64,000 nucleotides of DNA from the NCBI GenBank assembly GCA_947588745.1, contig CANPYW010000007.1, positions 1 to 64,000 on the forward strand, in the 5' to 3' direction. This document shows, piece after piece, positions 44,047 through 52,095 of this stretch. Made by a program: the position numbers and the translations under genes. Each line of letters starts with the position of its first letter. Within the stretch, counting starts at the first letter, position 1. Source of the DNA: Candidatus Gastranaerophilales bacterium. GTDB lineage: Bacteria; Cyanobacteriota; Vampirovibrionia; Gastranaerophilales; Gastranaerophilaceae. Below the pieces are notes generated by a model, which saw only the letters and a list, made by a program, of their open reading frames with translations, made no database searches and was not told the origin of the DNA.

Positions 44047-45900
44047 TTATTTTAAAATTTTATTCGCCTCTTTTATTGTCATAGGCCCGTCAGAATTTAA
44101 AATGCCCGCATAATAATCCAATTTGCGTGTTAATTGAGTATCATGCCCGTTATGTTTAGCTTTAAGTGCCTTACTGTATGCGTCGGGCAAGTTTAACCCT
44201 TTACCGCTCGCCAGATTTTCAAAATATTCTCTTTGATAATCTTGTGTAGCACGATAAGACCAGTTGCCCTCGATTGTGTTGGGAGTATTAATTCTTCTGT
44301 TTGTGCCTAAAATATCCGGCAGTGTCATAAATTGATTTCGGGTTGTAAAAAGTTCACCTATAATAGCTTTACTTCTTGCTTCTTTAGAATGTTCAAGCTC
44401 CCCTCTGTCCAATTTTAAGTCGTGAGCCAAATAATCCAAACGTGAATGAGCGTGTTCCGCTTGTTCTTCAATGGTTGTATCATCATGAGTGCCTGCACCT
44501 ATGGTATAATCACCCGGGGTCATATTCTGATATTTATTATCCCCCCAAGATTCATAATACTTTACACGCCCCCATGCCGGCTGCCCGTACCTCGTAATAT
44601 GAGTTAAAGTAGTTCCCGTTCCTCTGACCGCATCCAAAGATTGATATGAATTTCCGCCCAATAATTCCAAAAATACCTTATCGTGCGATACGTTATTATT
44701 ATCCGCAGCTTTTAATATAATGTTTTTCATAATATACATGCGGTTATCGGGTACTTCGGGCATGTAATCGAGTTTTCTGCCCAATTTATTCCCGTTGTTA
44801 TCAAAAACGTCATTTCCGTTATTATCTTTTAACGGCTCACATAAAAGAGGGTCTATCAATTGCCATGCCGCATCTATTCTGACACCGTCATACCTTTTAA
44901 AGAAAGTATCAAACTTGTTATATAAAAGTTCTCCTGCTTCACCGTCCAATTTGTTAAAATCAATAGCGGGCGACCAGCATGAATATTTTCCGTCGCCAAT
45001 ATCACAGCCGAATTCCGTATTTGGTGCGAAAGCGGATTTATGTGCCCAATAATCTTTTTGAGAAAATCCTATTTTGGAATCACCGTAAACATCAACCCCC
45101 TGTGCATTATATGCGGCTTTAGACTCTTTTTGTTGTTTATCGGCAATAAATTGAACAAATTCTTCATAATCAACAACATTATATCCGTCATCATCCCTGA
45201 CACGCTTCAGTTGATTAATACGCTTGGTATCACCCTTTGGCGTATCAAAAACATTTTGGTCTTTTAAACTCCAGGTTCTCATATCTTCGGAACCGTTGAG
45301 TACTGCCGCAGCTTCATACAGAGCATCCCGTTCAAGCCAATATGCATTATCTTTTTTAAATTGTTTAAACTCTTTTTTTAACGGTGAAGCTTCATCAAGT
45401 TCTTCGAACCTTGAATATGCTTTTTTTAAGACCGCACTTTGACCGTCCGGTGAAAATACATTGTTATAATCAACCGTATCGTGATTTGTTACTCTGTTAA
45501 AAAACGGAGCTTTATAGTCTTTCGGTGTTAATAATTTACCGTAAGACTCATCCTGTAATTTTGTTAAATCTATTATATGCTCGCCTAAAGAAAAACTCGT
45601 TCCCGAATACGGAGAACGCACATAGTTTGATATTTCGCCCTGCGGTTGAACCTGAACGGAATTAACATCACACATGGTATTTAAAAACTTTACCATTTCA
45701 ACGGCTTCTTTTGAAAAACCCGTTCCGATACCCGTATCTTTCTTCCCCGACGGAACGGAAAAATCAAAAATTACGGCAGTTGTTTTATCAAGCCCTAACT
45801 GATTTCTTGCCTCTTTTTTTACCCCTTCAAACTCTTTCAACTCTCTCGTTGTCAATGCACGACCAAACGAAACTTGCCTGTTAACAGCAGAAATTTTCAT
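44047..45900 (-). CDS. malQ: GH77 4-alpha-glucanotransferase-like, with N-terminal SFG tag
   Basis: 617 residues. The order of motifs follows MalQ: GIGTGFSKEAVEMVKFLN, SPYSGTSFSLGEHII, FKKDNAYWLERDALYEA, RYDGVRIDAAW (catalytic Asp near 341), FLELLGG (acid/base Glu near 409) and GTHDDTT (Asp near 472). It should rearrange alpha-1,4-glucans. It begins MKISAVNRQVSFGRAL, an unusual N-terminal tag with SFG at residues 11-13. The -G-D-L-x-P-style donor loops are altered, so activity is not assured. AGGAG precedes the ATG. No glycogen genes are adjacent. Confidence 0.7.
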   Translation of the reverse strand: MKISAVNRQVSFGRALTTRELKEFEGVKKEARNQLGLDKTTAVIFDFSVPSGKKDTGIGTGFSKEAVEMVKFLNTMCDVNSVQVQPQGEISNYVRSPYSGTSFSLGEHIIDLTKLQDESYGKLLTPKDYKAPFFNRVTNHDTVDYNNVFSPDGQSAVLKKAYSRFEELDEASPLKKEFKQFKKDNAYWLERDALYEAAAVLNGSEDMRTWSLKDQNVFDTPKGDTKRINQLKRVRDDDGYNVVDYEEFVQFIADKQQKESKAAYNAQGVDVYGDSKIGFSQKDYWAHKSAFAPNTEFGCDIGDGKYSCWSPAIDFNKLDGEAGELLYNKFDTFFKRYDGVRIDAAWQLIDPLLCEPLKDNNGNDVFDNNGNKLGRKLDYMPEVPDNRMYIMKNIILKAADNNNVSHDKVFLELLGGNSYQSLDAVRGTGTTLTHITRYGQPAWGRVKYYESWGDNKYQNMTPGDYTIGAGTHDDTTIEEQAEHAHSRLDYLAHDLKLDRGELEHSKEARSKAIIGELFTTRNQFMTLPDILGTNRRINTPNTIEGNWSYRATQDYQREYFENLASGKGLNLPDAYSKALKAKHNGHDTQLTRKLDYYAGILNSDGPMTIKEANKILK

Positions 45901-46092
45901 ATTTTACTCCTAATTTATAAGACCTTTAGTTATAATGCCCGAAAAAAAAATATTTGTCAGTTTTGTTACAAAAATTATAAAAAAATGTTTTTAAAAATGA
46001 TAAATTTCTTTTTTTCTTATTGTCTATATCACTGAAATATTCTATCATAATATAATATAAAATGTATTCTATAATATAATTCAGGGGTCATC

Positions 46093-49000
46093 ATGCTTCA
46101 GGAAGCCACAAAAATATTAAATTCAGCATTTCATAACAGCTTTGTTAAAAGATTAAGCTTATATCTTCACGACTGCGTAAGAGAAGAAGTTCAAAGTTCC
46201 ACCTTTAGAAACTTAAAACAGGACAAAGATAACAAATGGATTTTTTTAGAACCCGAAAATATCAATTCTGATGAGCAACAATCGATAACGGGCAGTGAAA
46301 AACTGTTTACGGCATACCCGCAAGCCTTGAAACTCGACGGGGCAGATTCATATTTGACCGAACTTATGCTTTTGAGCGAAAACAACAAAAAGGACAAATA
46401 CTTAATTTACGGATATCTGTTTCTTGTAGGAAAAAACGCCAAAACAAAAAGAAAAAATGAATTTTTGACTCCGCTTTTATATTCGACCTGCAAACTTGAA
46501 CGGGTCGGAATGAATATAGAATGCTCCGTTCAAGAGGAAGGACTTTCTTTAAACACAGCCGCTCTCACAAGTTTAATGAATTTACAGGGCGAAGAAGATG
46601 AAATAGATAATATGCTGGACGGACTTTTGGAAGTTGTTCCGAAACTGCCTTTAAAAGAAGAAGATTTAAGCATATTCTTAACAACATTAAAATCCTTAAT
46701 TCCCGATTTGGAATTTGAACTTAACAAAAGAGAAGAATTGGAAAATAATATTCAACCCGATGATATTGAAACGGTTGAAAATAAACAAATTAATTACGAA
46801 AATTTTGAAGAAATTATAGAACAGGCTAATAATACTGAAAATGAAAAACCGAAAGTAAAATTAAAAGCGGATAAAGTTGTAATAACCAATAAAAGTGCGA
46901 TTATACTTACAAAACGTCCCATTGTTACTGCGGGAGTGCTTTATGAACTTACAAGAATAGCCGAAGAACCTTCCGGTACTTTGAGAGAAACCGCCCTTAG
47001 TGTTGTAAATGACGAATATTTGCAAGGTAAAGGGAAAATGGCTACAAAGATTATCAAAGAAAATAATCTGAAAAACTTTGCCGCCATAACTCCATTATCA
47101 TTAAGTGATTCACAGGAAAATGTAATAAAAAATCTTGAAGATAACACTATTTTGTCGGTATACGGGCCGCCCGGAACAGGTAAATCACAAACAATTGTTA
47201 ATTTAATATGCCATTTAATTTCTAACGGTAAAACGGTACTTGTCGTATCAAGAATGGATAAAGCAACGGATGTTATTGCAAATCGCTTAAATGAGTTTGG
47301 TGCACCCTATTTGGCATTAAGAGCCGGCAGAGCAAACTATCAAAAACAATTGTCGTTTGAACTTCAAGACTTAATTTCAAATAAGGTCGATTTGGATACA
47401 AATTTTGAAAACTCAATTTTGGTTGATGTTGAAGATATGTATAAATTAATCAACACGATTAAAGAAAAAGAAGATAAATGCGAAGAAATAATAAAACTTG
47501 AACACGAATGGCACGGTATTATTCAAGAACGTGATGAAAAATCAAAATTAACGGGAAATTTAGAATATTTAAAATCTAAATTAACCATGCAGGAAATTAA
47601 TGAAATAGCTTCAAGTATTGATAATTTGGAAAAAAATTCCGAAAAAAAAGGACTTTTTTCTGATGTTTCAACAAAATTTTCAGCATTTAAACTCAAAAAA
47701 ATTATTCAAAACAATGATTTTAAGCCGGATTTTGAAAACATCGAACGTATTAAAACGGAACTTGAAATAGCAAGATTATCTGCCCAAGCAAGATATATAG
47801 AAACAAAAATGTTTAAATCGGGCAACATCCACAATCTGCTTGAAGAAATCAAAATGCTTAAACGAAAACAAAAAAATCTTGCAACGGAAATTTTAAAAGG
47901 AAAAAGAAGAAACTCTTTAAAAGGACTCCTGCGTGACCAAATTAAACGTCAAAGATTAATCGTACACACAAAGGCACTTGTTACAAAAAAACAAAATCTT
48001 CAAAGCAGGCTGCTTGAAGATGAGGATTTTACACCGTTATTGGAAGCTTTCCCCTGCTGGTGCGTTACTACATACGCAATTTCAAATTCGCTTCCGTTAA
48101 AACCGGCTCTGTTTGATGTGGCAATTATAGATGAAGCTTCCCAATGCGATATAGCAAGCTGCATGCCCGTATTATTCAGAAGCAAAAAAGCCGTTATAGT
48201 AGGCGATGATAAACAGTTGCCTCATCTTTCGTTTCTCGAAAAATCAAAAGAACAATCATTCCTGAGCCAATACGAAATTCCCGATAAATACCAGTTAATG
48301 TGGCGGTTCAGAACAAACTCAATGTTCGATTTGGCAAACTATTATTCGTCAAAACCGGTTCTTTTGGACGAACACTTTAGAAGTTATGCCCCTATTATTG
48401 ATTTCAGCAACAGAGAATTTTATGGCGGCAGAATAAGAATAATGTCACAGTGCAATGATGATAATGTTCTTGAGCTTGTTGAAGTAAAAGACGGAAAATC
48501 AGACAGCGAAATGACCAGAAACATGCCTGAAGTTGAAGCAATAATGCAGAGATTACAAGAAATAATACAAGAGGACGACAAAATAAAAGACGAAAATCAT
48601 ATTCCCGTAACAATAGGTATTATTTCTCCTTTCAGAGGGCAGGTTGAACTGATAAAGAAAGCATTAAATCAGCTTTATACGGAAACTTTATTAAGGAAAC
48701 ATAAAATTGAAGTCGGAACCGCCCACACATTCCAAGGCGATGAAAGAGATATAATTATGTTATCGTGGGCAGTTGCAAATAACAGTTTTAACCAGAGTTT
48801 AACATTTTTACAAATTCCGAATTTGTTTAATGTAGCCATAACAAGGGCAAAAAAGAAGCAGATAATATTTCTTTCAAAAGACCCCAAGAGCTTACCTCAA
48901 GGACTTTTAAAAGATTATATAGAATATGTTCAGGCTTATATAGACAAAAATAAATTGAAAAATGAAACCGAATTCGATGAAAACATATATAAAAATTCGT

Positions 49001-49293
49001 TTGAAAAAGAAGTTGCCCAAAGATTAAGATGTGAGGGTTTTGAAGTAACGGCAGGTAAAACAATCGCAGGCTTAAATGCCGACCTGTACGTAAAATCACC
49101 TTCAGGAAAAGCAATAGTTATTGAATGTGACGGCGTTAACGATAATGTAAAAACCAATAAAACACAAATTCAAAAACAAACCCTTATCGAAAGAACCGGT
49201 CTGACCGTTGAAAGACTTTCTTTTCGTGAATGGTATATAAGTAATGACGGCTGTATTGAACGAATAAAAAATATATTTACCGATTTAATGTAA
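46093..49293 (+). CDS. SF1 helicase with C-terminal nuclease-like domain
   Basis: 1066 residues. Walker A YGPPGTGKSQT (356-366), Walker B IIDEASQ (near 678), motif III DDKQLP, and HTFQGDERDIIMLSW plus FNVAITRAKKKQIIFLS near residues 870-940 define an AAA_11/AAA_12 (DNA2/NAM7-like) SF1 helicase. The N-terminus (1-350) is a unique acidic region. The last 90 residues (AGKTIAGLNADLYVKS, IVIECDG) resemble a DUF559/Vsr-like PD-(D/E)xK nuclease. AGGGG six bases before the ATG supports the start. Candidate DNA repair or defence function, not established. Confidence 0.75.
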   Translation: MLQEATKILNSAFHNSFVKRLSLYLHDCVREEVQSSTFRNLKQDKDNKWIFLEPENINSDEQQSITGSEKLFTAYPQALKLDGADSYLTELMLLSENNKKDKYLIYGYLFLVGKNAKTKRKNEFLTPLLYSTCKLERVGMNIECSVQEEGLSLNTAALTSLMNLQGEEDEIDNMLDGLLEVVPKLPLKEEDLSIFLTTLKSLIPDLEFELNKREELENNIQPDDIETVENKQINYENFEEIIEQANNTENEKPKVKLKADKVVITNKSAIILTKRPIVTAGVLYELTRIAEEPSGTLRETALSVVNDEYLQGKGKMATKIIKENNLKNFAAITPLSLSDSQENVIKNLEDNTILSVYGPPGTGKSQTIVNLICHLISNGKTVLVVSRMDKATDVIANRLNEFGAPYLALRAGRANYQKQLSFELQDLISNKVDLDTNFENSILVDVEDMYKLINTIKEKEDKCEEIIKLEHEWHGIIQERDEKSKLTGNLEYLKSKLTMQEINEIASSIDNLEKNSEKKGLFSDVSTKFSAFKLKKIIQNNDFKPDFENIERIKTELEIARLSAQARYIETKMFKSGNIHNLLEEIKMLKRKQKNLATEILKGKRRNSLKGLLRDQIKRQRLIVHTKALVTKKQNLQSRLLEDEDFTPLLEAFPCWCVTTYAISNSLPLKPALFDVAIIDEASQCDIASCMPVLFRSKKAVIVGDDKQLPHLSFLEKSKEQSFLSQYEIPDKYQLMWRFRTNSMFDLANYYSSKPVLLDEHFRSYAPIIDFSNREFYGGRIRIMSQCNDDNVLELVEVKDGKSDSEMTRNMPEVEAIMQRLQEIIQEDDKIKDENHIPVTIGIISPFRGQVELIKKALNQLYTETLLRKHKIEVGTAHTFQGDERDIIMLSWAVANNSFNQSLTFLQIPNLFNVAITRAKKKQIIFLSKDPKSLPQGLLKDYIEYVQAYIDKNKLKNETEFDENIYKNSFEKEVAQRLRCEGFEVTAGKTIAGLNADLYVKSPSGKAIVIECDGVNDNVKTNKTQIQKQTLIERTGLTVERLSFREWYISNDGCIERIKNIFTDLM

Positions 49294-49394
49294 TTGTAAA
49301 TATATTTTATTAAGTTATATTAAGAAGCACGCAATTTTTACCCGGCAAAATACTTTATTAATATGTAGGTAGTAAATATATTTTGGGTAAAGGT

Positions 49395-50375
49395 ATGGTT
49401 AGCAATATAACGTCAGTAAACGGAAAAAATGGTTTAAAATACTCGGATATAATGGCATTAACACCGTCATCAAATATGATGTTAAGTGATAATGTAAGTA
49501 TTTTTGAGAAAGCATTCGGAAATAATTCGGACGAAAATATATCAGAAGAAGAAAGTTCCGAATTACTTTATTCGAAATTAGCCGAAATTGAAGATGAACA
49601 AGGAATTATAAGCGGCAGCTGGAATAATTTTAAAGAGCTTGTTAATGTGGGAACAAGTGAAGAAAAATGCGAAAAAATTATTGAACAATACGAACAGGGT
49701 GATATCAGTTTTGAAGCAGCCGAAGCTGCAATCAATAACTATGATTTGAAATCGGAAAGCAGTTTAAATCTGTTTGCCAACATATTAACAGGATGTGCAG
49801 CATTGGCTGCAGCTGCTTCCGTAGCCGCAACCGGCGGTATGACGGCACCGATAGTCGCAGGTATATTGGCAGGTGCGGGAACAAAAACAGTATTTAAAGG
49901 ATTTGACAGAGCTACCAATGATATAAAAGGCGACACGATTGAAGCAAAACAACTGGCTAAAGATGCACTTTCGGGTGCATTAACCGGAGGTATAGCCGTT
50001 GCTACGGCAGGAACGGGTGCCAATACTTACAAAAAAGGACTTCAATTAGGAAGTAAAACATTTAAAGGTACATCTGCCTGTGCATTAAAAAGTGCAAAAA
50101 CAGGTATTATTACAGGCAGTTTATCGGGTGCTTCAAACTATTCGCTGGATTGTGCCTTTGATGACGATAAAGAATTTAAAGCAAAAGAATGTGCCGCAAA
50201 TACTCTTACGGGAGCTGCCGTTGGCGGAACGGTGGGAGTTCTTATGGGCGGCTTAAACGGTACTTTACGTGCAAATAATATTTTACAAGCTTCCGATACC
50301 AATGTCGTAACAAATGCTACAAGCAGTGCCGGCTATAAAATTACTAATGACAGAATACGTTCGATTTTAAACTAA
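49395..50375 (+). CDS. Ala/Gly-rich membrane-active-like protein, unknown
   Basis: 326 residues. The first 110 are acidic and polar. The rest is rich in Ala and Gly with small-residue hydrophobic stretches (ILTGCAALAAAASVAATGG, MTAPIVAGILAGAG, ALTGGIAVATAG, LTGAAVGGTVGVLMGGLNG). These alternate with charged links and resemble glycine-zipper helices seen in pore-forming or toxin-carrier proteins. No signal peptide. Start uncertain: ATG at 49395 or TTG at 49383. A perfect hairpin terminator (50407-50431) follows. Function unknown. Confidence 0.5.
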   Translation: MVSNITSVNGKNGLKYSDIMALTPSSNMMLSDNVSIFEKAFGNNSDENISEEESSELLYSKLAEIEDEQGIISGSWNNFKELVNVGTSEEKCEKIIEQYEQGDISFEAAEAAINNYDLKSESSLNLFANILTGCAALAAAASVAATGGMTAPIVAGILAGAGTKTVFKGFDRATNDIKGDTIEAKQLAKDALSGALTGGIAVATAGTGANTYKKGLQLGSKTFKGTSACALKSAKTGIITGSLSGASNYSLDCAFDDDKEFKAKECAANTLTGAAVGGTVGVLMGGLNGTLRANNILQASDTNVVTNATSSAGYKITNDRIRSILN

Positions 50376-50406
50376 TCCTAACAAATTATATTAACTATCA
50401 CTTTCA

Positions 50407-50431
50407 AGCAATGTAAAACATTGCTTTTTTT
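50407..50431 (+). terminator. intrinsic terminator overlapping the rqcH promoter
   Basis: AGCAATGT (50407-50414)/ACATTGCT (50418-50425) stem followed by a T-run. The T-run leads straight into the -10 of the next gene. Confidence 0.85.
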
Positions 50432-50435
50432 ATTT

Positions 50436-50441
50436 TACAAT
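50436..50441 (+). promoter_or_regulatory. -10 of rqcH, leaderless type
   Basis: TACAAT (50436-50441), six bases GTATTT, ATG at 50448. No Shine-Dalgarno; an upstream in-frame ATG at 50421 would lie inside the terminator. Confidence 0.5.
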
Positions 50442-50447
50442 GTATTT

Positions 50448-52082
50448 ATGATTAACTTGGATTCTTTAACATTAAAATTATTTTTGGATGAAAATAAAAC
50501 CTTTTTTATTAATGCCAAAATACAAAAAATTCAGCAACCGAACAGGCATGAGCTGATTTTTTCAATGAGAAATTCAGGCGAAACAAAAAAATTATATATT
50601 AATTTCAATCCCAATTTTTATCATTTATGCTTTATGTCTAAAGAAAACGAACAAAAAAGAACAATAACAATTCCCAAAGCAGCCCCCATGTTTTGTATGT
50701 TATTAAGAAAATATATTCAAAACTCAAAAATAATCAATGTTGAAATACCAAAATATGAAAGAATTTTTGAAATTTACTTTGAATATTATAATGAACTCAA
50801 TGAAAAATCACTTTTATGCCTTGCCGTTGAATTAATGGGAAAATACAGTAATATAATTTTATATAATTACGATACCAATGTTATTATCGGCTGTGCACAC
50901 AACGTAAGTTCGGAAAAAAGCAGAGAACGTGAACTTTGCGGCATGCTTCCGTATATTTACCCGCCAAAACAAAAGAAAAAAAATCTGCTGAAAGTTTCGT
51001 TTCAAGAATTTGATGAAAAGAACCCCGATAGTAACATTACTGCTTCCATCGTAAAAAATTATTATTATATGACAATTCCTTTTGTTGATGAAATCTTAAA
51101 GCTGTCAAATAACTCCAAAACAAATGTTTATAATAATCTTATTAATTTTTTATCTCAAAAATCATATTTCCCTTACATTTCACAAGATTATTCAAAATTT
51201 GCTTTTTATAATTTTAAAAATTATAATCGGCAATCAACCGTAAATGAAATGATTGATAATTATTTTTCATTTCATCAGGCAGAATATATAAAAACAAATT
51301 TGAAATCAAAACTTATAAAAAATATTTCCGCTCAAATTTCAAAATTAGTTACAATTAAAGAAAAACAACAGCAGCAAATTGACAAACTTCAATCGGGGCT
51401 TGAAAATAAACTTAAAGCGGATGTTTTAATGTCAAATATATACTCAATAAACACACACGCCAAAACGGTTTCATTACACGATTTTAACGGGAATTTGATT
51501 AATATTGAACTTGATGAGAATAAAACTCCCATAGAAAACGCAAACAAATACTATGCATTATATAAAAAATCAAAATCGGCATTTGAACACGCTTCTATGA
51601 TGATAAGTGAAACAAATTCAAAAATTTTATATTTTGAAGAACTGAAATTTTTTGTTGAACAAACGGATAACATATCCGAACTCAATGAAATATCGATTGA
51701 ACTAAACGGAAATGAAGAAACAAAAAAAGATGAATTTTCAAATCAAACCGCAGAGTTTATCAATTATAACGGATTTAAAATATATATAGGCAAAAATAAA
51801 AAGCAAAATGACTACATATTATCTAAAATTTCAACGGCGGAAGATATTTGGTTTCACCCGCTGAATGCGGCCGGTGCCCACGTCATTGTTAAATTGAATA
51901 ATTTAAAAGAGGAACTGCCGGATGATGTAATTCTAAAAGCCGCACAATTAACAAAAGAATACTCATCGCAAAAATATAATTCAAAGACTTCAATAATATA
52001 TACAAAACGCAAATATGTAAAGAAAGCAAACAATAAGCAGGCATTTGTAACATACAAAAACGAAACGGAAATTATTGTTTAA
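50448..52082 (+). CDS. rqcH: NFACT-family ribosome rescue factor RqcH
   Basis: 544 residues. N-terminal NFACT-N domain (LFLDENKTFFINAKIQKIQQ), a long helical middle with coiled coil, and a C-terminal NFACT-R region with DIWFHPLNAAGAHVIVK. RqcH binds obstructed 50S subunits with peptidyl-tRNA and adds C-terminal Ala tails for degradation. Fibronectin-binding (FbpA/Fbp68) is an older name of the family. The start at 50448 follows a -10 by six bases; the earlier ATG lies within a terminator hairpin. Confidence 0.88.
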   Translation: MINLDSLTLKLFLDENKTFFINAKIQKIQQPNRHELIFSMRNSGETKKLYINFNPNFYHLCFMSKENEQKRTITIPKAAPMFCMLLRKYIQNSKIINVEIPKYERIFEIYFEYYNELNEKSLLCLAVELMGKYSNIILYNYDTNVIIGCAHNVSSEKSRERELCGMLPYIYPPKQKKKNLLKVSFQEFDEKNPDSNITASIVKNYYYMTIPFVDEILKLSNNSKTNVYNNLINFLSQKSYFPYISQDYSKFAFYNFKNYNRQSTVNEMIDNYFSFHQAEYIKTNLKSKLIKNISAQISKLVTIKEKQQQQIDKLQSGLENKLKADVLMSNIYSINTHAKTVSLHDFNGNLINIELDENKTPIENANKYYALYKKSKSAFEHASMMISETNSKILYFEELKFFVEQTDNISELNEISIELNGNEETKKDEFSNQTAEFINYNGFKIYIGKNKKQNDYILSKISTAEDIWFHPLNAAGAHVIVKLNNLKEELPDDVILKAAQLTKEYSSQKYNSKTSIIYTKRKYVKKANNKQAFVTYKNETEIIV

Positions 52083-52095
52083 TAAAAATCATATT

